Made by a program: the position numbers and the translations under genes
Origin: Mageeibacillus sp. UBA1212
GTDB taxonomy: Bacteria > Bacillota > Clostridia > UBA1212
Length of the DNA: 64,000 bases
Assembly: GCA_002309655.1 (NCBI GenBank)
Contig: DBXM01000033.1
Coordinates: forward strand, 43,562-107,561
Direction: 5' to 3'
Part shown: positions 24,673 through 32,903 of the stretch, one piece after another
How positions within the stretch are numbered: the first letter of the stretch is position 1
Layout of the letters: every line of letters starts with the position of its first letter
Notes under the pieces: model-generated
Told to the model about the DNA's origin: nothing
Database searches by the model: none
What the model saw: the letters and a program-made list of their open reading frames with translations, nothing else

Positions 24673-25236
24673 TTAATCGAGCGGGTTGCCCTGAGAGTCG
24701 AAAAGCGGAAGCTTCTCGAGGTAGATGATGTCGTCTCTTGAGGCGGCGTCGCCCTCGGCGAGGATGCACATTCTGGCGATAATGTTGCCGCCGGCTTTGT
24801 TCACGAGTGCTTCGACGGCTCTCAAAGACTCGCCGGTGGAGATAACGTCGTCGAGAATGATGATTCTCTTGCCCTTCATGAGCTCTGCGTCTGCGGTGTC
24901 GAGGTAGAGCACCTGTTCTTTGTCGGTCGTGATAGACCTAACGGAAGCGCGGAAAACGCCGGACATGTAGAGCTTCGGGTTCTTTCTGGCCAGAATGTAC
25001 TTTCTGTTGCCGTCCTGGCGCGCCATTTCGTGAATCAAAGGAATGGCCTTCGCCTCGGGAGCGATAATGTAGTCGTACTCGGGCGCTTTTTCAAGAAGCT
25101 TCCCTGCGCAGGCGACTGTCAGTTCGGGGTCGCCGAAAATGACGAAAGCGCCAATCATAAGTTTGTCGTTGAGACGGCAGAGGGGGAGATCTCTTTCAAG
25201 ACCGGCAATGGTCATGTGATAAAACTTCTGTTCCAT
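24673..25236 (-). CDS. adenine-phosphoribosyltransferase-like protein
   Basis: 187 aa. Start ATG 25236 is chosen because CGGAGG lies 7 bases upstream; the frame is open 10 codons further. The PRPP-binding loop IIILDDVISTGES near residue 128 is diagnostic of type I phosphoribosyltransferases, and the upstream DYIIAPEAKAIPLIHEMAR fits the adenine/xanthine phosphoribosyltransferase group. Expected to salvage a purine base with PRPP into a nucleotide. Base specificity cannot be fixed. It lies upstream of aspS on the same strand and has its own promoter (25285-25313). Confidence 0.85.
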   Translation of the reverse strand: MEQKFYHMTIAGLERDLPLCRLNDKLMIGAFVIFGDPELTVACAGKLLEKAPEYDYIIAPEAKAIPLIHEMARQDGNRKYILARKNPKLYMSGVFRASVRSITTDKEQVLYLDTADAELMKGKRIIILDDVISTGESLRAVEALVNKAGGNIIARMCILAEGDAASRDDIIYLEKLPLFDSQGNPLD

Positions 25237-25284
25237 AATTGTACCTCCGTTTCGGCGGCCAAACATTCATTCCGCCAAATAAGT

Positions 25285-25313
25285 ATTTTATATCCCGCGC
25301 GCTTTAAAGTCAA
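25285..25313 (-). promoter_or_regulatory. promoter of the phosphoribosyltransferase gene
   Basis: On the minus strand, TTGACT (25308-25313), a 17-base spacer and TAAAAT (25285-25290), 48 bases before the start. Confidence 0.6.
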
Positions 25314-25447
25314 GATTAAACACGGAATACAGAGTGACATTTTTGCATTTTAAACTGAAATCGGGCGCCAAGGTTCGAATGCGCCGGCATGAAGCTGTTA
25401 AATTCCGAATTAGCTAAGTCGCAGCACACTCTCCGGCTTTAGAACAT

Positions 25448-26272
25448 TTAACTGTTTCTCTTTTTAACTCCCGATGGAGGCGCGCCGAACTCCTTTACGA
25501 ACGCTTTATAAAAAACGGAATAATCGCTGAAACCGCTTTTTATCGCCGCGTTCTTGGCGCTGCAGCCGTCAGCGAGCAGATTTTTAGCGAGGTCAAGGCG
25601 CTTTACGGTAATATACTTCCAGACAGACATGCCCACCACGGAATTGAAAACTTTGTTCACGTGAGACTTGCTGTAATGAAATACGTTTTCGACAAAAGTC
25701 ATATTCGAAATATCGTTCAGGTTTGCCGATATGTAATCGGAAATGGCGTTAAACAGTTCTATGTTGCTTTTTGCGTTTTCGTTTCTTGCTTCAGTAACGC
25801 CTTCCTTTTGCGCGGAGTGGTGGAGAAGCTCGTACAGAACGGACTTTATATACGAAAAATACAATGTGACGTCAGTGTCTCTGCGCTCGCGGCAGATTCT
25901 GCCGAGGCAGCATTCTACAACGCCCGTTATCGAATCGTCGAACTTGAATACCGAGCCGCCTTTCTCTTTGCATATTTTGTTCAGTTCAGAGAGATCGTTT
26001 TCGACATGTATCGCGGGGCTGACGCGCGGAATGAACTGGACAGCGTAAAAATCAAACGGACCGTCGTTCGCGAAAAAACCGTGCGGGACATTTTCGGAAA
26101 TAAAAGCCGTGTCTCCGGGGTTCATTTTATAACGCGTGTCGCCGATAAGCATTTCGCAGTTTCCGCTAACAAGAAAGAGTATCTCGAAGGATATGTGACT
26201 GTGAACAGGATAATCGTTTTCGATCTCTCCGCTGCCGGTCTTATGCACGGTATAGATGCCGATAAGTTCCAT
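25448..26272 (-). CDS. AraC family transcriptional regulator
   Basis: 274 aa. An N-terminal cupin sensor domain (about residues 15-90; PVHSHISFEILFLVSG and NPGDTAFISENVPHGF) precedes a C-terminal double helix-turn-helix (about 170-274), including the conserved KSGFSDYSVFYKAFVKEFG. The cupin suggests binding of a sugar. It is transcribed divergently from the GH99-like lipoprotein gene across a 126-base region with three TTGCAAT sites, so it very likely controls that operon and itself. No clear terminator follows it. Confidence 0.93.
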   Translation of the reverse strand: MELIGIYTVHKTGSGEIENDYPVHSHISFEILFLVSGNCEMLIGDTRYKMNPGDTAFISENVPHGFFANDGPFDFYAVQFIPRVSPAIHVENDLSELNKICKEKGGSVFKFDDSITGVVECCLGRICRERRDTDVTLYFSYIKSVLYELLHHSAQKEGVTEARNENAKSNIELFNAISDYISANLNDISNMTFVENVFHYSKSHVNKVFNSVVGMSVWKYITVKRLDLAKNLLADGCSAKNAAIKSGFSDYSVFYKAFVKEFGAPPSGVKKRNS

Positions 26273-26291
26273 AAAATCAACTCCCGGTTAA

Positions 26292-26319
26292 ATTATATCA
26301 CTAATAATCTATTTTGCAA
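26292..26319 (-). promoter_or_regulatory. promoter of the AraC regulator gene
   Basis: On the minus strand, TTGCAA (26314-26319), a 16-base spacer and TATAAT (26292-26297). The -35 coincides with the first TTGCAAT site, consistent with self-regulation. Confidence 0.5.
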
Positions 26320-26355
26320 TCGTTTATAATGCAATTGCAATTATATTTGCAATCG
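26313..26355. promoter_or_regulatory. cluster of TTGCAAT sites (possible AraC operators)
   Basis: TTTGCAATCG occurs at 26313-26322 and again at 26346-26355, 33 bp apart (about three helical turns). A third TTGCAAT lies between them at 26335-26341 inside the palindrome TGCAATTGCA. All are in the gap between the divergent AraC and GH99-like genes. Confidence 0.55.
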
Positions 26356-26398
26356 GAAAGTTGTAGAATTAATAAAAATATAGAAAGGTCGTAAAGCG

Positions 26399-29300
26399 AT
26401 GAAAAGAGTTGTGTGCTTACTTTTGGGTGTGATATTCGTTATCCTGGCGTCTTGCGCCGGTCCGGGTACGCGTGAAAAGCCGGGCGAAGTTTACGTCTTT
26501 GACGACGGCATAACAGCGCCGGAGACCGGTGAAACGGCTCAGCCTGCAACGCCTGAAGAACACTCGTTTGAACAGAACTTCGACGAGAAGCTGAAAACGA
26601 ACGACAAGGTCTGGTTCATCAACCCGGAAGGAACATTCAAAGACGGCGTTTTCTGCAGCAAAACAAACCATACGTTTCTCGCTTTAAAAGAGAAAGTGAA
26701 AGCCGACACTTTGACTGTCGAGCTTGATTTAAAGGCTGCCAGGAAGGGCTTGTCAGACAACGTCTCGGGATATATCGGTCTCAGGCAGCCTATGAATAAC
26801 GAGCAGTTCGCAGCCGTCGGTCCCAACGGGATATGGATCGCTTTTCACTGCAACAGAGTCGGAATTATCACCACATGGCCATCGGTCAAGGTTTTCAAAT
26901 GCGACGTCGATTTTTCTGAGCTCCGGCACGTCATAATTACCGATGACACCGTAAACAACGTGATCACGGTTGCCGCTACGGACGGCACCGAAAAGAAGAC
27001 TGTGATGACGGTAAAGATCGAGGACGGGAAACAGGTCACACTCTTCGACGCGAACGGGAAAAGCAAATCTAAAACGAATTTCGGACACGAAATAGACGAT
27101 TCTGGCTATGTCGCATTCTGGGCATGCGGCGGAAGCTCCGGCGAATGCGTGATGGATAATATAAAGATCAACTGGAAGGACAGGATTCCCGAGCCTTATG
27201 TGCCCGCTGATCTGACGCTTTTACGCGACCTTTATCCGGACACGTGGACCGCGGTCGACGAACTTGGCAGAAGCGTCAATTACGGAACCTCGGTACCGCG
27301 CGACAAGCTCGTAGGCATTTTCTATCAGATCTGGTTTACGCCGACGAACGTCACGTACGGAGACCAGAAGATCTACGACCATTACAAAATATACCGCGAG
27401 AAGGGGCTTGAAGGAGTAAAAAAGGCTTACACACAAGGTCCTGAGGGATGGGGCCATTTCTGGGGCGAGCCTTATTTCGGTTATTATCTTACAAACGACA
27501 GATGGATAATCAGAAAGCACGCTTCGATGCTGGCAGACATCGGAATCGATTTCATTTTCCTCGACGTCACAAACGGGAACCCCCTTACGACAAGCTACAA
27601 GGCGATTTTTAAAGAATACGCACAGATGAGAAAAGAGGGTCTTAAAACTCCGGATATATGCTTCTTCCTCGGAGGCCACGAAAATGTTGAGAACGTTTTT
27701 CTCGATATCTGGGAGAATATTTACTCTACAGGAAAGTACTCTGACCTCTACGTGATATATGACGGCAAGCCTCTTATTCTCGGCACGTTTGATTCAGTTT
27801 CCAAAGAGACAAAGGCGCTGACAGCGAATTTCTCGACGAGAAGGTGCTGGGCTCTAAAAGAAAACGTTGAGGAAGGAAAGAATTTCTGGACCTGGATGTG
27901 CGAGTCGCCGCAGGTTTCCTCCTACAACACGGCTAAAAATAACGAAGTCGAGGAGATTTCAATTTCCGCGGGAATTCTCGCAAACACAAGCAGCGGCAGA
28001 AGCTTTCACGACGGCAAGCAGCCTAAGATCGGCAAACTCGCAGACGGTTCAAGAGACGAATTCCAGTTCAACCTTGCGACGACGGGGCAGGGTCTTTTCT
28101 TCGCCGAGCAGATGAAATACGCGGCGGAAGTCGACCCTTACGTAGTTCTTATTACCGAGTGGAACGAGTGGATCGCGGGGCGTTGGGAAGGAACGATAAA
28201 CCCGTTGATCGCGAACACGTACGTTTCATGGTCGCAAAGCTTTTACGTCGACTGCTTCAACCCCGAATTCAGCCGTGACATCGAGCCGATGAGAGACGGC
28301 TTCGGCGACAACTACTACTATCAGCTCGCTTCGTTTATACGTGAGTTTAAAGGCGCAAGGCAGGCACCCGCGGCTTCGGGTCAGCATGACATTGATCCTG
28401 CCGGCGGTCTTGAACAGTGGGCGGACGTCCGGCCCGAATACGGCGATACGTCAGGTGACACGATACATCGCGACTCTCTGGGCTACGGCGGACTTGTCAA
28501 ATATAAAAACGAAACCGGCCGCAACGATTTCGTCACCGCCAAGGTCAGCAGGGCGAACGGGAAAACGTATTTTCTTGCCGTTTGCAAGGACAATATAACC
28601 GCTCCTGAAGGGGTTAACTGGATGAATCTTTTCGTAGACACCGACTGCAACGCTTCTAACGGCTGGTACGGCTACGACCTGATAGTTAAGCCCGTTGACC
28701 GCTCGGTTGAAAAGTTTAAGGACGGCTGGAACACTGAAATAATTTGCGGCGCGGAGGTTTACACCGAAGGCAACTACATTGTCATAACGCTGAACGACAG
28801 CGAGTGCGGTCTTGCCAAAGAGTTCAATTTCAAATGGGCAGACAATTCTACGGTAAACGGCACCGTTATGGAGTTTCTTGACCTCGGTGACGCCGCGCCC
28901 AACGCCAGATTCAATTATGCTTACAGAGTTGAAACGGGCGAAGTGAAGCTGGGTGAAAAAGTCAGGAATGTCGTTGCCGACGGCGCTTCATTTACCGCTA
29001 ACAGACCGTACGCTCTCTCGGGTCTGAAATCAGTTCCCGTGTACGAACCCGACACGTCAGTGGTTCCGGTTATGTATAAAGGCAGAGTTTTCGTTCCGGC
29101 ATCGTCGCTGAACGTTGTGAAAAACATGACCGTTGAAATCAAAGACGGCGGCGCGACTGTGACTTATAAAGACAGGGCGTTTACGTTTAGCGACGGGAGC
29201 ACCAGAGTTCCGTGCAACGACTTCTCCTACACGGTTCCGGTAGCGCCGTTCACGAAAAACGGGCAGCTTTTCGTGCCGCTTAACGCAGTCGCGCATATCG

Positions 29301-29413
29301 CGAAGCTTAACTACGCGCAGAACGATCTCGGAGTCGCAATAATAACCACGGCAGACATAAAAGACAAAGCTTCTGTTGAAAAGATCCTTGCCGATCTTTA
29401 CGTTTCGTATTAA
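26399..29413 (+). CDS. GH99-like surface lipoprotein with CBM9/DOMON-like and copper-amine-oxidase-like domains
   Basis: 1004 aa. Lipoprotein signal MKRVVCLLLGVIFVILASC with the lipobox Cys at residue 19. Order of domains: a LamG-like beta-sandwich (about 55-265); a TIM barrel of the GH99/WbsX type (about 300-650) with VGIFYQIW, WGEPYFGYY, HASMLADIGIDFIFLDVTNG and the late motif EWNEW at 587-591; a CBM9/DOMON-like sandwich (about 685-840); and a C-terminal copper amine oxidase N-domain-like segment with YKGRVFVPASSL (about 860-980). Predicted to bind and cut a polysaccharide at the cell surface. The second catalytic Glu of true GH99 enzymes is replaced by Ala593. It shares barrel and CBM9-like regions with the protein at 35900-37963. 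Confidence 0.72.
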   Translation: MKRVVCLLLGVIFVILASCAGPGTREKPGEVYVFDDGITAPETGETAQPATPEEHSFEQNFDEKLKTNDKVWFINPEGTFKDGVFCSKTNHTFLALKEKVKADTLTVELDLKAARKGLSDNVSGYIGLRQPMNNEQFAAVGPNGIWIAFHCNRVGIITTWPSVKVFKCDVDFSELRHVIITDDTVNNVITVAATDGTEKKTVMTVKIEDGKQVTLFDANGKSKSKTNFGHEIDDSGYVAFWACGGSSGECVMDNIKINWKDRIPEPYVPADLTLLRDLYPDTWTAVDELGRSVNYGTSVPRDKLVGIFYQIWFTPTNVTYGDQKIYDHYKIYREKGLEGVKKAYTQGPEGWGHFWGEPYFGYYLTNDRWIIRKHASMLADIGIDFIFLDVTNGNPLTTSYKAIFKEYAQMRKEGLKTPDICFFLGGHENVENVFLDIWENIYSTGKYSDLYVIYDGKPLILGTFDSVSKETKALTANFSTRRCWALKENVEEGKNFWTWMCESPQVSSYNTAKNNEVEEISISAGILANTSSGRSFHDGKQPKIGKLADGSRDEFQFNLATTGQGLFFAEQMKYAAEVDPYVVLITEWNEWIAGRWEGTINPLIANTYVSWSQSFYVDCFNPEFSRDIEPMRDGFGDNYYYQLASFIREFKGARQAPAASGQHDIDPAGGLEQWADVRPEYGDTSGDTIHRDSLGYGGLVKYKNETGRNDFVTAKVSRANGKTYFLAVCKDNITAPEGVNWMNLFVDTDCNASNGWYGYDLIVKPVDRSVEKFKDGWNTEIICGAEVYTEGNYIVITLNDSECGLAKEFNFKWADNSTVNGTVMEFLDLGDAAPNARFNYAYRVETGEVKLGEKVRNVVADGASFTANRPYALSGLKSVPVYEPDTSVVPVMYKGRVFVPASSLNVVKNMTVEIKDGGATVTYKDRAFTFSDGSTRVPCNDFSYTVPVAPFTKNGQLFVPLNAVAHIAKLNYAQNDLGVAIITTADIKDKASVEKILADLYVSY

Positions 29414-29462
29414 CAACCGCAACCTGATGTGATAGAGTTAAAAAAATACCGGGAGATATCTC

Positions 29463-32400
29463 ATGTTTAAACGTTATTTGACTATCATTCTTGCTTTTAT
29501 ACTCTTGATTGCCGCTTCTTCGGGTTGCAGGCGGTCTGACGACGAACCTGAAAAAATGAGCGATATTGAGCTTAAGATCACGGGGCTGACCGTTTCCGAC
29601 AAGATCGATATCGATTATGAGCTGATTTCGGATTCGTCAATTCCTGACGGCAGAATTCGTGTCAAGGCGGTTTCCGGAAATGGTGAGAAGACAGAGTCTG
29701 TTTTTGAGAAAGCGGATACCGTAACGCTCGATGCGCCGGCGAAAGGGGGTACGGTTGATATAGAAGTTATTTTTGAGGACGAAAACGGAAAACCGTTTGA
29801 CAAAGCTGTTCTTAGGACTAAGGACGGTCTTGTTCAGCTCACAGATGATTCGATACCTCTCGTGGTAGCGGAGATGACCGACGTTGAAAAAGCGCAGCTT
29901 ATCGCGGGAACTGGCAACCCGAAGAAGACAGGCGCTTCAGGCGGAACGTACGAAATCGAGAGGCTTGGCGTGCCGTCTATAACAGTCAACGACGGCCCTG
30001 CGGGAGTCAGGTACGATACATCCGTATGGTATCCGTCGGTTATGAACATGACTTCATCCTGGGACGGCGAGCTTATAAACAAAGTCGGCCGTGCCATGGG
30101 CGAAGATTCTCTCGCGCTTGGGATAGATATTGTTTTGGCGCCCGGTATGAACATTCAGAAGAACGTTCTTGGCGGACGCAATTTTGAGTACTGTTCCGAA
30201 GACCCGCTTCTGACAGCCTTTTCCGCGTCGGCTTACGTTAAAGGTATGCAGTCCGCCGGCGCAGGCGCGTGTTTAAAGCACTTTGTCGCCAACGAGCAGG
30301 AGACCTCAAGAGGTTCCGTCAGCTCAACTATGACCGAGAGGGCGCTCCGCGAGATATATTTGAAACCTTTTCAGCTCGCGGTCAGGAATTCGTCCCCCGT
30401 TTCGATCATGTCCTCGTACAACCAGTTGAACGGTATCCACAACTCCATCAACAAAGAGCTTTTAACCGGAATTCTACGCGGCGAATGGGGCTACAAGGGA
30501 ATGGTTATGACGGACTGGGGAGCGGCCGGTGCCATCGAGGATAAAGTTAACGCTTTGAACGATATTTACATGCCGGGCGGAGAGGCTGAAAACGCGAAGA
30601 ATATTCTTGCCGGCCTAAAGACCGGACGCGTTGACAGAGAAGCTCTCGACAAGTGCTGCGAGCATATTCTTTACGCCGTGACGCAGTCGCCGACGTTCAG
30701 CGGACTTCAGATGAACACCGAAGTTGATTTCAAGAATCACTCCATAATTTCAGAGCAGGCCGGTTGCGACACTATCGTTCTGCTCAAAAACGACAATGAA
30801 GCGCTGCCGTTTTCGAAAGGCACTTCAGTGGCTGTCTTCGGAAACGGAGCATACAGAACTCGCTTCGGCGGCTCAGGCTCAGGAGGCGTTACTCCTTCCT
30901 ACAACGTCAACATCGTTGAAGGTATCGAAAACAGTAATAAACTGAGTGTCTACGACGAGAGCGGCAACATTTTCAAGTATTCCGAAGACCACTCCAAAAC
31001 CGATCCCACGAAGGACGCGAAAGTGTCCGAAAGATATGCTTCGTCTTGCGCTAAAGGAGCCGACGCCGCCGTAATAGTGATATCGCGCGATACTCAGGAA
31101 GGCGCCGACAACAGTCCTTCAAAAGGTGATTTTCTTCTGAATGACCGTGAGTCTGAGATGATTCGAGTTGTTTCAGAGGCCTTTCACGCTGCAGGCAAAA
31201 AGGTTATCGTACTTATCAACACCGGAAACCCCGTAGAGGTGTGTTCCTGGCGCGACCTTGTCGACGCGGTAGTGTTCATCGGCTATCCCGGCCAGAACGC
31301 CGGCAACGCCGTCGCGGCCGTCTTATCGGGAGACGTCAACCCTTCGGCAAAGACAACCATGTCGTGGCCCGTCAAGTATTCCGACGTACCTGAGTACACA
31401 TCGTTTCCCGGAAATCCCGGAAAGGTCGTCTATTACGAGGATATCTACGTCGGTTACAGATACTACAATACTTTTGACGTCGCGACGGCCTATCCGTTCG
31501 GATACGGGCTATCGTACACTACTTTCGAATACAGCGGTTTCGTTGTGAAGAATAACGGAGACGGCACTTTTGAGCTTTCCGTCACTGTCACAAACAACGG
31601 CAAAACGCAAGGGCGCGAGGTGGTCGAGTTTTACGTATCGAAGCCTGAAACGGTGCTGGAGCAGCCGGAGAGAGAGCTTTGCGGTTTCAAAAAGACTGAC
31701 GTTTTAAAACCGGGGAAATCGGAAACCGTGAAGATTACCGTCACCGGCGACGACATTTTCAGTTACGACAGCGAAAACAGCCGCTACATCGTCTCGCAGG
31801 GTGACTACACTTTTTACGCATGTTCATCATCCGAAAAAATACACGCCGAAGCTTCCGCGAAGATTGAAGAGACACGCGTTGTTTACGACGTCGAAAACAG
31901 GTGCGCCCCCTCTCCGGAGCCTCCGCATATTACTAAATCCGGGTATAAAAAACCTGAGGAAAGGTCCGATGAAGATATAATCGCTTCCGAGCTTACCGGG
32001 AAAAACAATTTATTCACCGTCGATCTGGGAGGCGTCAAAGAGGTTGGCGCGGTCCTTATCGACTGGGAAAAACTGGAAGCGCCGTTTGTGGTGCTGACAG
32101 CCGGCGAAGACGGCAAGTTCTCAAGGTTCGACGTTTTTGCCTCAGAAGGGTTGAATTTCTCCGAGATCAACCTCCACGGAAAAGCGGCCAGGTTCATAAG
32201 AATTCGTACGCTTAAGGAGGAAAAAGTCACCGCGGTGAGGGTATACGCCGCAAATGAAGAGGATAAGAAGACCGCAACGCCTGTTTTCGAAAATATCGCG
32301 CTGAAGAAGAAAGTGAAGGCGGCGTCGGTCGAAGGAGCGCTTGCCGCCGCGTACGCCGTTGACGGCAACTTGACTTCGCGCTGGGGTTCGCTGCCCTCAG

Positions 32401-32654
32401 GCGAATCGTGGCTTAGGGTCGACCTCGGTGAGGTTAAGAACGTAAAGGGGATTCTTCTGTATCTTGAAGCCGCATGGGTGCCGTACAGAATAGAATATTC
32501 CACGGACGGTGAAAACTATACGACCCTGGCTTCCTTCAGCTCGGGAGAGATTTTTGTCAAGCTTAGAGACCTTGATTTCGATGCCAGGTACGTACGGTTC
32601 ATCCGCGAGGGCGAGAGCTGGTTCAGTATTTACGAGGCGGAGATATACGGATAA
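29463..32654 (+). CDS. GH3 beta-glucosidase-like lipoprotein with C-terminal F5/8 (CBM32) domain
   Basis: 1063 aa. Lipoprotein signal with lipobox ASSGC (Cys near residue 22), then a short beta domain. The GH3 catalytic barrel follows, with the nucleophile Asp351 in VMTDWGA, the substrate loop KHFVANEQE and SYNQLNG. Next are the GH3 C-terminal sandwich (VISRDTQEGADNS, GYPGQNAGNAVAAVLSGD), a fibronectin-III-like domain (VTNNGKTQGREVVEFYVS), and at the end one or two discoidin/F5-8-type sandwiches (SRWGSLPSGESWLRVDLGEV, DARYVRFIREG). Predicted to release terminal beta-linked sugars at the cell surface. It lies 49 bases after the GH99-like lipoprotein, so probably in the same AraC-controlled operon. 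Confidence 0.9.
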   Translation: MFKRYLTIILAFILLIAASSGCRRSDDEPEKMSDIELKITGLTVSDKIDIDYELISDSSIPDGRIRVKAVSGNGEKTESVFEKADTVTLDAPAKGGTVDIEVIFEDENGKPFDKAVLRTKDGLVQLTDDSIPLVVAEMTDVEKAQLIAGTGNPKKTGASGGTYEIERLGVPSITVNDGPAGVRYDTSVWYPSVMNMTSSWDGELINKVGRAMGEDSLALGIDIVLAPGMNIQKNVLGGRNFEYCSEDPLLTAFSASAYVKGMQSAGAGACLKHFVANEQETSRGSVSSTMTERALREIYLKPFQLAVRNSSPVSIMSSYNQLNGIHNSINKELLTGILRGEWGYKGMVMTDWGAAGAIEDKVNALNDIYMPGGEAENAKNILAGLKTGRVDREALDKCCEHILYAVTQSPTFSGLQMNTEVDFKNHSIISEQAGCDTIVLLKNDNEALPFSKGTSVAVFGNGAYRTRFGGSGSGGVTPSYNVNIVEGIENSNKLSVYDESGNIFKYSEDHSKTDPTKDAKVSERYASSCAKGADAAVIVISRDTQEGADNSPSKGDFLLNDRESEMIRVVSEAFHAAGKKVIVLINTGNPVEVCSWRDLVDAVVFIGYPGQNAGNAVAAVLSGDVNPSAKTTMSWPVKYSDVPEYTSFPGNPGKVVYYEDIYVGYRYYNTFDVATAYPFGYGLSYTTFEYSGFVVKNNGDGTFELSVTVTNNGKTQGREVVEFYVSKPETVLEQPERELCGFKKTDVLKPGKSETVKITVTGDDIFSYDSENSRYIVSQGDYTFYACSSSEKIHAEASAKIEETRVVYDVENRCAPSPEPPHITKSGYKKPEERSDEDIIASELTGKNNLFTVDLGGVKEVGAVLIDWEKLEAPFVVLTAGEDGKFSRFDVFASEGLNFSEINLHGKAARFIRIRTLKEEKVTAVRVYAANEEDKKTATPVFENIALKKKVKAASVEGALAAAYAVDGNLTSRWGSLPSGESWLRVDLGEVKNVKGILLYLEAAWVPYRIEYSTDGENYTTLASFSSGEIFVKLRDLDFDARYVRFIREGESWFSIYEAEIYG

Positions 32655-32670
32655 CAGTTTGCACCGGAAT

Positions 32671-32713
32671 AAAAAAAGCGCCGCACGCCGGAATTTATCC
32701 TTAGCGTGCGGCG
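32671..32713 (-). terminator. terminator of tRNA-Pro, bidirectional
   Basis: 10-bp stem CGCCGCACGC (32679-32688) / GCGTGCGGCG (32704-32713). On the minus strand it is followed by a run of seven T, right after the tRNA 3' end. On the plus strand it can also end the GH3 transcript, though with a weaker tail. Confidence 0.9.
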
Positions 32714-32721
32714 TTTAATAT

Positions 32722-32798
32722 TGGTCGAGATGACAGGATTTGAACCTGCGACTTCTGCGTCCCGAACGCAGCGCTCTACCAAGCTGAGCCACATCTCG
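32722..32798 (-). tRNA. tRNA-Pro (anticodon CGG)
   Basis: 77 bases including an encoded CCA. Acceptor CGAGATG pairs with CATCTCG, the D arm is GGCTCAGCTTGGTAGAGC, the anticodon stem CTGCG/CGCAG encloses loop TTCGGGA with anticodon CGG, and the T arm is GCAGG-TTCAAAT-CCTGT. The overall sequence is a standard bacterial tRNA-Pro. It has its own strong promoter (32828-32856) and terminator. Confidence 0.97.
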
Positions 32799-32827
32799 GA
32801 TCGAAGGCCTTCTCAAAGGCATTGAAT

Positions 32828-32856
32828 ATAATACCACTCGGGAAGAGACCTGTCAA
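32828..32856 (-). promoter_or_regulatory. promoter of tRNA-Pro
   Basis: On the minus strand, perfect TTGACA (32851-32856), a 17-base spacer and TATTAT (32828-32833), 30 bases before the tRNA 5' end. Confidence 0.85.
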
Positions 32857-32903
32857 CCGTTTTTTTGATTTTTGAAGAGCAGGAACGCAAAAACGCATCC
32901 GGA

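Noticed and set aside
32722..32798. tRNA-Pro as the attachment site of an integrated glycan island
   Set aside because: No integrase and no duplicated tRNA 3' end was noticed on either side, and the island spans both sides of the tRNA.
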